From contig JAQQAP010000024.1 of the NCBI GenBank assembly GCA_028533045.1, positions 1 through 54,576 of the forward strand: a stretch of DNA of 54,576 nt. Direction: 5' to 3'. The position numbers were made by a program, and so were the translations under genes. This DNA is from Spirochaetales bacterium. Its GTDB lineage: Bacteria; Spirochaetota; Spirochaetia; DSM-2461. Shown piece by piece: positions 35,714-45,480 of this stretch (the stretch's first letter is position 1; each line of letters opens with the position of its first letter). Below the pieces are notes generated by a model. It searched no databases and had not been told where the DNA came from. It saw only the letters and a list, made by a program, of their open reading frames with translations.

Positions 35714-36922
35714 ATGATTGAACCGTCAATTATCAAAAATCCCCCCTACCCGCAAAATTATGCTACAGAATTCCTCCTCCTCGATAAAGGGGAAGGAATC
35801 TATCTTTTTGATGCCGATGGAAACCGATACAGAGACTTTGCCGCCGGTATCGCTGTTAATGCCCTGGGGTACGGCCGGGAAGACCTGGCCCATATTGCCT
35901 CGGAGCAGATGAAAAAGCTGATTCACGTCTCCAACCTTTATGCCAACAAACCAGCTGTAGAACTGGCAAAAAAGATGGTAGCCTCCGGTGACTTTGCGGC
36001 GGTCCACTTTGGTAACAGCGGCTCCGAAGCAAACGAAGCGGCTCTCAAGTACGCCCGGATATACGGAAAACGTAAAAAAGGCCCCCAGTGTCACCACTAC
36101 CTCTCCTTTACGGGAAGTTTTCACGGCCGTACCATGGGCGCCCTGGCTGCCACAGCCACGGAAAAGTACCGCGAACCCTACGAGCCCATGGCTCCGGGAT
36201 TCCATTTTTCCGAATATAACAATATCAAGCAGCTGGAAGAGACCCTCACCGACGAGTTCTGTGCGGTTATCGTGGAGCCTCTTCAGGGCGAAGGCGGCTG
36301 TACCCCCATGGATAAGGAGTTTGCCGCCGCTCTGAACAAGATCTGTGCGGAAAAGGATATTCTTATCATTGCCGACGAAGTTCAGGCCGGTATGGCCCGT
36401 TGCGGAGAAATCTACTCCAGTGCTCTGAGCGGCCTCAACGCAGACATTGTGACCCTCTCCAAGCCTTTGGCAGGAGGGCTCCCCTTGTCTGCCACCCTGA
36501 TTCCGGCTAAGGTAAACGACCTGGTTCACCTGGGCGATCACGGAGGAACCTTTGGGGGTGGCCCGGTGACGACAGCGGTGGCCAATTTTATCTGGGACAC
36601 CCTTACGGCTAAGGATTTCCTGGCAGATGTGAAAAAAAAGGGAGACCTTTTGGCTGCCGAACTGGAAGGAATCAAAGCTGATCTGGGCCTCAAAGCCCAT
36701 GTGGTCGGGGCGGGACTCCTGAGAGGCCTTGCCCTGGAAGAAGAGGGCCAGTCTGCCAAAATCGGAGAGATAATCGGTAAAGCCCAAAGCAAGGGAATGC
36801 TGATTTTAAGGGCCGGGAGCAATGTGATTCGTCTGGCGCCCCCCCTGATAATAAGTGAAAAAGAGATAAAAGAGGGTATGGCCCTTCTTAAAGAAGCTAT
36901 CAAAGACGTTTTAACGGCATAG
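35714..36922 (+). CDS. argD: Acetylornithine aminotransferase
   Basis: A 402-residue class III PLP-dependent aminotransferase. FGNSGSEANEAALKYAR and FTGSFHGRTMGALAATA bind the PLP phosphate, DEVQAGMARCG contains the conserved Asp, and the Schiff-base Lys is in VTLSKPLAGGLPLSA (~residue 255). The protein converts N-acetylglutamate semialdehyde to N-acetylornithine; such enzymes may also serve lysine synthesis. GGAAGG lies upstream. It is 14 bases after argB and 20 before argG. Confidence 0.95.
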   Translation: MIEPSIIKNPPYPQNYATEFLLLDKGEGIYLFDADGNRYRDFAAGIAVNALGYGREDLAHIASEQMKKLIHVSNLYANKPAVELAKKMVASGDFAAVHFGNSGSEANEAALKYARIYGKRKKGPQCHHYLSFTGSFHGRTMGALAATATEKYREPYEPMAPGFHFSEYNNIKQLEETLTDEFCAVIVEPLQGEGGCTPMDKEFAAALNKICAEKDILIIADEVQAGMARCGEIYSSALSGLNADIVTLSKPLAGGLPLSATLIPAKVNDLVHLGDHGGTFGGGPVTTAVANFIWDTLTAKDFLADVKKKGDLLAAELEGIKADLGLKAHVVGAGLLRGLALEEEGQSAKIGEIIGKAQSKGMLILRAGSNVIRLAPPLIISEKEIKEGMALLKEAIKDVLTA

Positions 36923-36942
36923 GACCGGAAGGAGAAGAATAC

Positions 36943-38226
36943 ATGAGCGCAAAGCAGAATGAAGACATCAAGAAGATCTGTCTCGCCTACTCGGGCGGAC
37001 TGGATACGTCCATAATCATCCCCTGGCTTAAGGAAAACTACAACAACGCAGAAGTTGTAGCCATCTGTACCAATGTGGGACAGGACGAAGACTGGGACAA
37101 AATGGAAGCGAAAGCACTAAACGCCGGGGCCAGCAAGTTTGTCGCCGCCGACATCCGGGACGAACTGGCCACGGAAATGATTTTTCCCATGGTTAGAGCC
37201 GGTGCCATTTACGAAGGACAGTACCTCCTGGGAACCTCCATTGCCCGTCCCCTCCAGGCCAAGCACCAGGTGGACTTTGCCCTGGCCGAAGGGTGTGACG
37301 CCCTCTGTCACGGCTGTACCGGTAAGGGTAACGACCAGGTTCGTTTTGAACTGACCTACAAGGCTCTGGCCCCTCAGCTCAAAGTTATCGCTCCCTGGAG
37401 AATCTGGGACATCAGCAGCCGGGAAGACGCCATTGAGTTCGCCGAAAGCCGTAACATCAACTTGGGCCCCATCTCCAAAAAGAACATCTACTCCCGTGAC
37501 TGGAATATCTGGCACATGAGCCACGAAGGTGGCGATCTGGAAGATCCCTGGAACCGTCCCAAGGAAGAGATGTTCCTCCTGACCAAATCTCCCAAGGACG
37601 CTCCCGATGAAGAGACGGAAATTTCCATCGAATTTGAAAAGGGAATCCCCGTGGGTCTGAACGGCGAAAAGGTAGCTCCCTTTGAACTGCTCAAAAAGCT
37701 GAATGAACTGGCCGCCGCCAATGGAATCGGTCGAATTGATATTGTAGAAACCCGTCTTGTGGGAATGAAAAGCCGCGGAGTTTATGAAACACCCGCCGGT
37801 ACGGTTCTCTACAAGGCCCTGCGAGACCTGGAAATGTTCACCATCAACGACGACGCCCTTCACTTGAAGCAGATGCTCGCCTGTGAATACTCCAACCTGG
37901 TTTACGCCGGTAAGTGGTACACCACCGCCCGCTGGGCCCTGGACGAGTTTATGAAGAAAACCACCGAGTTCACCACCGGTTCGGTTCGTCTCTCCCTCTA
38001 TAAGGGTAACTGTACCGTAGTGGGACGTAAGTCTCCCTACGCCCTTTACCTGGAAGACCTGGCCTCCTTTGGTGAGTCCAGCTACGACCACCACGATGCG
38101 GAAGGTTTCATCAACCTCTACGGTCTCTCTACCGGAGTTACTGCTATGGTTCAGAAGAAGCTCCCCGATGATGCAGGACAGGCTGTGGACATGAAGAATG
38201 TAGCCGCCACCTACCATGACAAATAG
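36943..38226 (+). CDS. argG: Argininosuccinate synthase
   Basis: A 427-residue ATP-dependent ligase joining citrulline and aspartate. The ATP loop LAYSGGLDTSIIIPWL (13-28), the LLGTSIARPLQAK segment (~90) and the HGCTGKGNDQVRFE segment (~125) are diagnostic. argH, argF and argJ or argA are not in the window, so the pathway is split. AAGGAG precedes the ATG, and a good terminator follows the stop. Confidence 0.96.
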   Translation: MSAKQNEDIKKICLAYSGGLDTSIIIPWLKENYNNAEVVAICTNVGQDEDWDKMEAKALNAGASKFVAADIRDELATEMIFPMVRAGAIYEGQYLLGTSIARPLQAKHQVDFALAEGCDALCHGCTGKGNDQVRFELTYKALAPQLKVIAPWRIWDISSREDAIEFAESRNINLGPISKKNIYSRDWNIWHMSHEGGDLEDPWNRPKEEMFLLTKSPKDAPDEETEISIEFEKGIPVGLNGEKVAPFELLKKLNELAAANGIGRIDIVETRLVGMKSRGVYETPAGTVLYKALRDLEMFTINDDALHLKQMLACEYSNLVYAGKWYTTARWALDEFMKKTTEFTTGSVRLSLYKGNCTVVGRKSPYALYLEDLASFGESSYDHHDAEGFINLYGLSTGVTAMVQKKLPDDAGQAVDMKNVAATYHDK

Positions 38227-38247
38227 GGATTATTCAATTTGAATAAG

Positions 38248-38276
38248 AAACCGCTCCGTTTGGGGCGGTTTTTTTT
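38248..38276 (+). terminator. Rho-independent terminator of the arg operon
   Basis: A 10-bp stem (AAACCGCTCC / GGGGCGGTTT, one G-T pair) with a GTTT loop, continuing into a T run, 21 bases after the argG stop. Confidence 0.9.
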
Positions 38277-38281
38277 ATGTC

Positions 38282-39046
38282 CTAAGGGACGGGAGACTGG
38301 GAAGGAAGATCACAATACTCTTCGATAATCTTTCTGATGTCCCCATTCTCCACCCCTTCTTTTATAACCCGATTAAATCTATCCAGAAACTCTTCCCTGT
38401 CCTGGGACTTGCTAAATGCCAGATAATTGGGATCAATTTCCATAGGCGTCTCAAGTACAGTAAACTGTTCCGGATACAGATCGGAGATTTTTTCCAGCTC
38501 ATGACTAAGCCCCTCCCTTCCGGGATTCACTATGGCCACGTCCGTACGACTTGCCAGTAACAGACGCAGCCGCTGCTCTATTCCGCCATCGGGGACAATA
38601 GAGAATGTGTTCTTAGCCTCTTCATAAGCGGGACCGAAGGAACAGTTTCGGCACACTCCTACAACTTTTCCCTGCAGATCGGCATAACTGTTAAAATCAA
38701 ATTCCTCTCCTTTTTTTACAACAAGGATCACTTCGTCGTGAAAAAGAGTCATGGAAAAATCAAAGATATCACTCCGCTCAGCCGTTTGGGATATGCCGAC
38801 GATCCCTACATTCTCCGTTAGAGCATAACTATAGGCTCGGGACCAGGGGTAAAGTTCAACCCGAAAAGTTTCAGCCATTCTTTCATCGGCATATTCGAGG
38901 ATTTCGCAAAGGACGCCTGCCACCTCTCCCTCCCGATAACCGATTTTGGGATAGGTTTCCTCATTCCCCATTATGACAATTTCCTGAGCCGAGATATACG
39001 GAAGCAGAGAGAATAAGCTAATTAATACTAGAGTATTTTTCCTCAT
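38282..39046 (-). CDS. Periplasmic family 3 solute-binding protein-like
   Basis: A 254-residue secreted protein with a Sec signal peptide (MRKNTLVLISLFSLLPYISAQ, cleavage after ISA likely) and a type II periplasmic-binding fold of the amino-acid-binding (SBP_bac_3) kind: FSMTLFHDEVILVVKKGEEF and LQGKVVGV are typical. No transporter genes are adjacent, so it may be a stand-alone receptor. A CRNCSFG pair of Cys residues (~122-125) is unusual for this family. GGGAG precedes the ATG. Confidence 0.82.
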   Translation of the reverse strand: MRKNTLVLISLFSLLPYISAQEIVIMGNEETYPKIGYREGEVAGVLCEILEYADERMAETFRVELYPWSRAYSYALTENVGIVGISQTAERSDIFDFSMTLFHDEVILVVKKGEEFDFNSYADLQGKVVGVCRNCSFGPAYEEAKNTFSIVPDGGIEQRLRLLLASRTDVAIVNPGREGLSHELEKISDLYPEQFTVLETPMEIDPNYLAFSKSQDREEFLDRFNRVIKEGVENGDIRKIIEEYCDLPSQSPVP

Positions 39047-39186
39047 AATTTCTCCCGCCCTTGCTTTGATAAGCTAAAGTTTAATTTGTAAAAATGTGAA
39101 ATGCAAGTTCCCCGAAATTAAAGAATCGTTTATGGACTTATCCCCGGAAAATGCCTAGACTTCATGCAGGAGAAAAAAATATACCC

Positions 39187-41388
39187 ATGAAAAAATATAT
39201 TATTTTGTTAATTATTCCCTTTATGACCTTGTTTCCGGTGTCAGCGGAGACCGCCCCACAGGATAAACCGGTTGTGGCCGTGGTTCTCGCAGGAGGCGGA
39301 GCCCTAGGATACGCCCATGTGGGAGCCCTTCAGGTTTTGGAAGAAGAAGGGATTCGTCCGGATATCGTTTTGGGAACCAGTATGGGCAGCATTATAGGCG
39401 GTCTTTACTGCGCCGGCTACTCCCCTTGGGAAATGGAAGAGATAGTAGGTTCAACAGACTGGAAGCGTGTCTTCTGGGACAGCTATGACCGACGTGACAT
39501 GAGCTTCCTCCAGAAACAATCCAGCGCCAATAACCACTTCGTTTTGGGAATCTCCGAAGAACAGAGATTGATTGACGCAGGAGTCAGCCATGCCCAGCAT
39601 GTCATGGAGTTTCTTGACGAACTTCTTATAACTTATAATAGGGAGATGGACTTTGATGACCTTCCTATTCCTTTCAGGGCCATTGGGGCGGACCTCCTGA
39701 CGGGGGAAAAAATCGTCTATGGAGAGGGGGATTTAAAGTCGACCATACGCGGTTCCATGGCGGTTCCCGGTGTCTTTACTCCTATTGAGTACAAAGGTCG
39801 ATATGTCATTGACGGAGGCTGGGTAGACAACCTTCCTTCCACAGTGGCAAGAGAACTGGGGGCTGATATTGTGATCTCCGTCTCCCTTTACGGCCTGATT
39901 GACGAACTGGAAAACCTGCAGACCATGTCCGCCGTAAACTATCAGGCAGGGCAGATAAGGACCATTGAACGATCCACAGCCAGCCGGGAGGCATCGGACC
40001 TGATTATCGCACCGGAACTAACCGGCTATACCACAGCCGATTTTGAAAAGGGTCCGGAATTAATGGCAAAAGGTTACGAAGCGGCCGACAGCATAAGGGA
40101 GGAGATCGCCCAATTATCGGAAATAATAAATTGTCCCCCCATAGAAGATTACAACTATGTACGAATCGACAGGGAAATTCCCATTTCTGCAGTCAGAAAT
40201 ATGGACGGTACCCATACGAATCTTACCCGGGCCATTGAAGAAGATCTGGAAGAACTCTATGACGGCCATCCCACCGGCGAAGAGCTCCAGGATTACCTCT
40301 ATGCCTATTACGACGGGAGCGATTACAGCCACTTTTGGTACCATCTTGTGGATGACCAACTGGGCGGCTATTTTTTGGAAATAGACGGGCCGGAAAGAGT
40401 TCTGAGCGATGTCTATGTGGGAATGTCCATGGAACTATCCACCTATATGACCCAGCCGGAAATAACCGATCTTTCCCTTCAAATCAACGCGGGAACCTTC
40501 CTGGGAGAGAAGCAAAAATACGTTCTCTACGGAGACCTAAGCCTCTCCCAGTTTCCCGGAGTTACCCTGGGATTGGGACAGATGAGTCCCAGGCAACACC
40601 TCATAATCAATGAAGAACTCCATCTGAAAATTGATCCCAAATATTACTACGAGGAGGATTCCATCGAATCCATCTATGCTCTCTATCAGTTTGGAGGGAT
40701 CTTTTCCTTTAAAGTACCTGTCTTTTCGGTTTTCTCCCTGACCAACGGGATCTACTTTGACATGAATATGCCCAGCCACTATCTGGGAACCAGAACCATG
40801 GAAGAGGACAACTGGACAAAATACGGCTACAATATAAATTTGGCCTTTGAAAACCTGGACCGCATTGTGGTCCCCCAGAGCGGATTTAACGGCTACTATG
40901 AATTCAACAACGCTTTGAGCGATGAAGAAATGATTGGAACCAGCCGTAGCGCGGGAGAACTCTTTGTCCCTATAATGGATAAAAATGTTATAGGCCAGTT
41001 AGGCTATGAACTATCCATAACCCACTGGGGAGATCCCAATACCTATGAGACCGCCTGGGTAGGTGAAAAAATCGGGATGATAGGCTTCTACGAACAGGAA
41101 CTGACGGACCTGAACTTCCTCATGCTTCAACTGGGATTCAATATAAAAATAGGCATGCTTCCCCTGGGTATGGGTGAAGAGATTTACTTTCAGTTCGGTT
41201 CTTCTACAGCCGCGCTCGCGTCGGATGCCCTCATAGAAAAATCCGATGAGGTAGACCTGTACGAAAGCGCTTATGCCGGTTTGAAGATGAGAACAATTCT
41301 GGGAGAATTCCAATTTAACGGCTCCTATAACAGTGAAGAACGTTTTTCCCTCTTTCTGGGTTTAAAAACAACAGCCGCTTTACATTAG
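39187..41388 (+). CDS. Secreted patatin-like phospholipase with outer-membrane barrel
   Basis: About 733 residues from ATG 39187, chosen because the signal peptide (MKKYIILLIIPFMTLFPVSA) begins there; the in-frame start at 39151 would add 12 residues. The patatin domain (~25-310) has the oxyanion loop GGGALGYAHVG, the nucleophile Ser in GTSMGS (~S65) and the Asp in DGGWVDNLP, so acyl hydrolysis is expected. The C-terminal ~400 residues have a POTRA-like stretch (~325-375) followed by alternating beta-strand sequence like BamA-type barrels. This is the layout of PlpD-type (type Vd) autotransporters. AGGAG is 14 bases from this ATG, which is long. Confidence 0.87.
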   Translation: MKKYIILLIIPFMTLFPVSAETAPQDKPVVAVVLAGGGALGYAHVGALQVLEEEGIRPDIVLGTSMGSIIGGLYCAGYSPWEMEEIVGSTDWKRVFWDSYDRRDMSFLQKQSSANNHFVLGISEEQRLIDAGVSHAQHVMEFLDELLITYNREMDFDDLPIPFRAIGADLLTGEKIVYGEGDLKSTIRGSMAVPGVFTPIEYKGRYVIDGGWVDNLPSTVARELGADIVISVSLYGLIDELENLQTMSAVNYQAGQIRTIERSTASREASDLIIAPELTGYTTADFEKGPELMAKGYEAADSIREEIAQLSEIINCPPIEDYNYVRIDREIPISAVRNMDGTHTNLTRAIEEDLEELYDGHPTGEELQDYLYAYYDGSDYSHFWYHLVDDQLGGYFLEIDGPERVLSDVYVGMSMELSTYMTQPEITDLSLQINAGTFLGEKQKYVLYGDLSLSQFPGVTLGLGQMSPRQHLIINEELHLKIDPKYYYEEDSIESIYALYQFGGIFSFKVPVFSVFSLTNGIYFDMNMPSHYLGTRTMEEDNWTKYGYNINLAFENLDRIVVPQSGFNGYYEFNNALSDEEMIGTSRSAGELFVPIMDKNVIGQLGYELSITHWGDPNTYETAWVGEKIGMIGFYEQELTDLNFLMLQLGFNIKIGMLPLGMGEEIYFQFGSSTAALASDALIEKSDEVDLYESAYAGLKMRTILGEFQFNGSYNSEERFSLFLGLKTTAALH

Positions 41389-41395
41389 AAATCTG

Positions 41396-41424
41396 TTGAC
41401 GGGATAGGATTCATGTGATAATAT
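41396..41424 (+). promoter_or_regulatory. Promoter of the cellobiose phosphorylase gene
   Basis: TTGACG (41396-41401), a 17-base spacer and TAATAT (41419-41424): a near-consensus sigma-70-type promoter. The operators at 41425-41472 begin directly after the -10 box. Confidence 0.8.
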
Positions 41425-41472
41425 TTAGTTGGTTGCATAAATCAACCTATTGATTTTCACAAATCAAACTAA
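41425..41472 (+). promoter_or_regulatory. Two tandem ROK-repressor operators (predicted)
   Basis: Site 1 (41425-41449) starts TTAGTTGGTT and ends ATCAACCTA. Site 2 (41449-41472) starts ATTGATTTT and ends AATCAAACTAA, so it reads TTAGTTTGATT on the other strand. Both are imperfect palindromes sharing the TTAGTT(G/T) half-site seen at 48731-48754 and 49961-49981. Their position over the transcription start predicts repression. The assignment to the ROK protein is inferred from the shared motif at its own promoter. Confidence 0.7.
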
Positions 41473-41534
41473 TTCCCTTTACCAAGTAAAGGATTCCCGG
41501 AAGATATAACAGATAGAATAAGGAGAACATGTAA

Positions 41535-43973
41535 ATGAAGTACGGCTATTTTGACGATGAGAGGAAGGAGTATGTCATTGACAATCCCCAAACTCCTTAT
41601 CCCTGGATAAATTATCTGGGCAATAAGGACTTCTTTTCACTGATTTCACACAGTGCCGGGGGCTACACCTTTTACCGTGATGCCAAATTTCGTCGTCTCA
41701 CCCGTTATCGCTACAACAATGTGCCTATGGATAACGGGGGCCGCTACTTCTACATTAAAGACGGGGACACTACCTGGTCCCCCGGATGGAAACCGGTTAA
41801 AACGGAACTGGACCGCTACGAATGCCGTCACGGTATGAGCTATACCCTTTTCAATTCCGAAAAGAACGGTCTCCAGGCTCAAACTCTTTTTTTCATCCCC
41901 AATGACTTCTGGGGTGAACTTCAAAAAGTGACTCTCACCAATAATAGCTCCTCTCCCAAAAAAGTAAAACTCTTTTCCTTTCAGGAGTGGTGTCTCTGGA
42001 ATGCGGAAGACGACATGAACAATCTTCAGCGCAACCTCTCCACCGGTGAAGTGGAAATTGACGGTTCCGTCATCTATCATAAAACAGAATACAAGGAACG
42101 AAGAAATCATTTCGCCTTTTATAGTGTAAATACCCCCATAGACGGTTTTGATACGGACCGTGAAAGCTTTATGGGACTCTATAACGGCTTTGACGATCCC
42201 CAGGTTGTCAAAGAGGGTAAGGCGTCCAATTCGGAAGCCCACGGCTGGTCTCCCATTGCCTCCCACTATATTGAAGTAGAACTTAAGCCGGGAGAATCAA
42301 AGGACTATATCTTCCTCCTTGGTTACGTAGAGATGGAAGACGATGAAAAATGGGAGTCTAAAGGGGTTATTAACAAAAGCAAAGCCCGGGAGATGATAGA
42401 AAAGTTCTCCACCGTGGAAGCGGTGGACAAGGCCTTCGACGAACTGGCTCTTTACTGGGAAGATCTTCTTTCCCGTTACGTTTTGACTTCCCACGAAGAA
42501 AAACTGGACCGGATGGTAAATATCTGGAACCAATACCAGTGTATGGTAACCTTTAACATGAGCCGATCCGCGTCCTTCTTTGAAACGGGAATCGGACGGG
42601 GGATGGGATTCCGCGACTCCAACCAGGACCTGATAGGTTTTGTCCATCAGGCACCGGACCGGGCAAGGGAAAGAATCCTGGATATAGCCGCCACCCAGTT
42701 GGAAAACGGCTCTGCCTATCATCAATATCAGCCTCTGACCAAAAGAGGAAATGATGCGATTGGGGGGAACTTCAACGATGACCCGCTCTGGCTCATTCTT
42801 TCTGTATCGACCTACATTAAAGAGACAGGAGACTGGTCTCTTCTCGATGAGTCGGTCCCCTTTAACAACGACGAAAGCAAGGCCGCTCCCCTCTTTGACC
42901 ATCTTACGGCCTCTTTTAACCATGTATTGACCCACCTGGGCCCCCATGGCCTTCCCCTCATCGGACGGGCCGACTGGAACGATTGCCTTAACCTGAACTG
43001 CTTCTCCAGCGATCCCAACGAGTCTTTCCAGACCACGGAGAATAAAGAGGGTGACACGGCGGAATCTCTCATGATTGCCGGTCTCTTTGTTCTTTACGGT
43101 AAGGAGTACGAACGGATTTGCCAGCTTTCCGGTAAGGAGATGAAGGCGCAGATAGCCCGCAAGCACATTGAAGCAATGGAAGAGGCGGTTATTAAACACG
43201 GGTGGGATGGAAAATGGTTCCTCCGGGCCTATGACTTCTTTGGAAAAAAGGTGGGAACGAATGAGGATGAAGAGGCAAAAATCTTCATTGAGTCCCAGGG
43301 ATTTTGTACCATGGCCGAAATTGGTAAGGACAAAGGATACTGTACAACTGCCCTCGATTCAGTCAAGGAACACCTGGACAGCCCCTACGGTATAGTACTG
43401 AACAGCCCCGCCTTTACTAAATACCGCATTGAATACGGTGAAATAAGTACCTATCCGGCGGGATACAAGGAAAACGGCGGGATATTCTGTCACAACAATC
43501 CCTGGGTGATTATTGGGGAAGTTATGGCTGGCAGGGGCGATCGGGCCTGGGAGTATTTCCGAAAGATCTGCCCCGCTTACCTGGAAGAGATCTCCGACCT
43601 CCACCGGGTGGAACCCTATGTTTACTGTCAAATGATAGCCGGTAAGGAAGCGTGGAAACCGGGTGAAGGTAAAAACTCCTGGCTCACAGGAACGGCAGCC
43701 TGGAACTACTACACCATTACCCAATACATCCTTGGGATTCGCCCCGATTACCAAGGGCTGATTATTAACCCGATAATCCCCGATGACTGGAAAGGCTTCA
43801 AAGTAAGCCGGCTTTTCCGGAACACAAGAATAGAAATCGAGGTAATCAAAGAAAAAGGCCGGAGTTGTGGTAATGTCACCCTTAAGGTGGGAGACAAAAC
43901 CGTGGACGGTCCCCTTCTTCCCGTGGAATACATCACCGGAGAAGAACTTAAAGTACAAGCCATCATTGGTTAA
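41535..43973 (+). CDS. Cellobiose phosphorylase (GH94)
   Basis: An 812-residue cytoplasmic enzyme that splits cellobiose with phosphate into glucose 1-phosphate and glucose, saving one ATP per disaccharide. The start ([21 protein letters not shown]) and PYPWINYLG...FFSLIS...GGYTFYRDA are nearly those of clostridial cellobiose phosphorylases, and the length matches (811-812). The DWND motif with the general acid is at 480-483 ([10 protein letters not shown]). Cellodextrin phosphorylases are longer. A minimal ATGTAA start-stop pair lies between AGGAG and the real ATG. The gene has its own promoter with operators and converges on the beta-glucosidase gene. Confidence 0.95.
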   Translation: MKYGYFDDERKEYVIDNPQTPYPWINYLGNKDFFSLISHSAGGYTFYRDAKFRRLTRYRYNNVPMDNGGRYFYIKDGDTTWSPGWKPVKTELDRYECRHGMSYTLFNSEKNGLQAQTLFFIPNDFWGELQKVTLTNNSSSPKKVKLFSFQEWCLWNAEDDMNNLQRNLSTGEVEIDGSVIYHKTEYKERRNHFAFYSVNTPIDGFDTDRESFMGLYNGFDDPQVVKEGKASNSEAHGWSPIASHYIEVELKPGESKDYIFLLGYVEMEDDEKWESKGVINKSKAREMIEKFSTVEAVDKAFDELALYWEDLLSRYVLTSHEEKLDRMVNIWNQYQCMVTFNMSRSASFFETGIGRGMGFRDSNQDLIGFVHQAPDRARERILDIAATQLENGSAYHQYQPLTKRGNDAIGGNFNDDPLWLILSVSTYIKETGDWSLLDESVPFNNDESKAAPLFDHLTASFNHVLTHLGPHGLPLIGRADWNDCLNLNCFSSDPNESFQTTENKEGDTAESLMIAGLFVLYGKEYERICQLSGKEMKAQIARKHIEAMEEAVIKHGWDGKWFLRAYDFFGKKVGTNEDEEAKIFIESQGFCTMAEIGKDKGYCTTALDSVKEHLDSPYGIVLNSPAFTKYRIEYGEISTYPAGYKENGGIFCHNNPWVIIGEVMAGRGDRAWEYFRKICPAYLEEISDLHRVEPYVYCQMIAGKEAWKPGEGKNSWLTGTAAWNYYTITQYILGIRPDYQGLIINPIIPDDWKGFKVSRLFRNTRIEIEVIKEKGRSCGNVTLKVGDKTVDGPLLPVEYITGEELKVQAIIG

Positions 43974-43994
43974 ATTTTCCTTCAATGATATCCT

Positions 43995-44037
43995 GGGGCC
44001 GCTTCTCTCCGTTGAGCAGGAGCGGCCCCATCTTTTT
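43995..44037 (+). terminator. Terminator between phosphorylase and beta-glucosidase genes
   Basis: A 9-bp stem (GGGGCCGCT / AGCGGCCCC) with an inner loop region, followed by ATCTTTTT on the plus strand, 22 bases after the phosphorylase stop. The U tract favours the plus-strand gene. Confidence 0.75.
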
Positions 44038-44056
44038 CAAACCTACTTGAGTTGAA

Positions 44057-45409
44057 CTAAAGAACGCGGTTTTCTTTGATGACCAAGCTATAGTAACGGC
44101 CTGACTCTTTTACGGTGCGCTTTTGGGTATCATATTCAACACGAACAATTCCAAACCGTTTTGAGTAGCCAAAGGCCCATTCGAAATTGTCCATAAAGGA
44201 CCATACATAGTACCCTTTTAGGTTAACTCCATCTTCAATGGCCTTGTGACACATTCGTAAATGGTTTCTCAAAAATTCCACCCTGTCACCATCCTGAATA
44301 GATCCGTCCTCCTCCACTTTATCAGCAGCGGCCATACCGTTTTCTGCTATATAAATAGGGATATCTCCAAAAAGTTCTTTTGTGAAAATAAGGGACCAAT
44401 AAAGAGCTTCCGGGGTAATGGGCCAATCCATATCGGTACGGGAAAAGGCTTCCGGCATCTGTACCAGTTCAAAACCCCACTCATTTTGAGCAGCCCGCAC
44501 AGGAGGATGGCTGTAATAGTTATAGGCAATATAGTCCATTTTCTGCGAAATAAGCTCCATATCCCCTTCTTCGACCTTGGGAAGCGGTTCTCCCGCTCTT
44601 TTAAAAGCTTCCTCATCGTAAACACCGGTAAAAAGAGGCATAAGACGCTGGCCATTCATATCTTTCCAGGCTTTTCGAGCCGCTTTCAAGTCCTCTTCGG
44701 TGCGATAATAGGGCCAGGGAGCCATGAGGTTTTCTACAATTCCCACCTGAGCTTGGGGACACTCCTCCTTAATAACTTTTAAAGCCATCCCATGGCCCAA
44801 AAGAGCGTTATGTACTGTCTGGTTTGTATAGGCCTTATCCCTTTTTCCACCGGGGGCATGCTGATCCTCTCTATGGGCCAGGGTGGTAAAGCACATAATT
44901 TCATTTATCGTGGCCCATCGTTTTACCCGGTCTCCCAAATGGCGCACCACAATACGGGTGTAGTCGGCAAAAAGTTCCGCCGTTCTACGACTCCCCCACC
45001 CCTCATATTTATCCTGAAGAGCCTGGGGAAGATCCCAATGAAAAAGAGTAATGAGAGGTTCTATACCGGCCGCCAGAAGTTCATCCACAAGATCAGAATA
45101 AAAATCCAGGCCCTTTTGATTGACCTCACCTTCTCCCTCGGGCAAAATACGGGGCCAGGCTACGGAAAAACGATAATGCTTTAATCCCAGCTCCTTCATA
45201 AGAGCCACATCTTCCTTGTAGCGGTGATAATGATCACAGGCGACATCTCCCGTATCACCGTTTCTGACTTTGCCGGGAAGGCGGGAAAAAACATCCCAGG
45301 TAGAAAGCCCCCTTCCGTCCTCATCATAGGCCCCTTCTATCTGATAGGAAGCTGTTGCGGCACCCCAAATAAAATCTCCGGGAAATCTGTAACTGTTTTG
45401 TAAATCCAT
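44057..45409 (-). CDS. GH1 beta-glucosidase
   Basis: A 450-residue retaining glycosidase of family 1 with the N-terminal signature FPGDFIWGAATASYQIEGA. The nucleophile is E356 (IYIAENG) and the acid/base is E170. The acid/base motif reads TINEI instead of the usual T(F/L)NEP, a notable change next to the catalytic Glu. There is no signal peptide, so it hydrolyses imported cellobiose or other beta-glucosides in the cytoplasm and competes with the phosphorylase. A terminator separates it from the upstream permease gene, but read-through from the transport operon is possible. Confidence 0.93.
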   Translation of the reverse strand: MDLQNSYRFPGDFIWGAATASYQIEGAYDEDGRGLSTWDVFSRLPGKVRNGDTGDVACDHYHRYKEDVALMKELGLKHYRFSVAWPRILPEGEGEVNQKGLDFYSDLVDELLAAGIEPLITLFHWDLPQALQDKYEGWGSRRTAELFADYTRIVVRHLGDRVKRWATINEIMCFTTLAHREDQHAPGGKRDKAYTNQTVHNALLGHGMALKVIKEECPQAQVGIVENLMAPWPYYRTEEDLKAARKAWKDMNGQRLMPLFTGVYDEEAFKRAGEPLPKVEEGDMELISQKMDYIAYNYYSHPPVRAAQNEWGFELVQMPEAFSRTDMDWPITPEALYWSLIFTKELFGDIPIYIAENGMAAADKVEEDGSIQDGDRVEFLRNHLRMCHKAIEDGVNLKGYYVWSFMDNFEWAFGYSKRFGIVRVEYDTQKRTVKESGRYYSLVIKENRVL

Positions 45410-45434
45410 ATTTACCTTCTCATTATAAACAACT

Positions 45435-45460
45435 AAAAAGCCGCTTTACAGCGGCTTTTT
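45435..45460 (-). terminator. Terminator between malG-type permease and beta-glucosidase genes
   Basis: AAAAAGCCGCT-TTAC-AGCGGCTTTTT: a 6-bp G/C stem flanked by A5/T5, so it can work on both strands. It follows the permease stop by about 20 bases on the minus strand and ends 25 bases before the beta-glucosidase ATG. Confidence 0.85.
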
Positions 45461-45480
45461 AAAAGGGCGGAAATGGGGGA

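Noticed and set aside
35726..36787. 353-residue minus-strand open frame
   Set aside because: Shadow of argD, which has all its PLP motifs on the plus strand.
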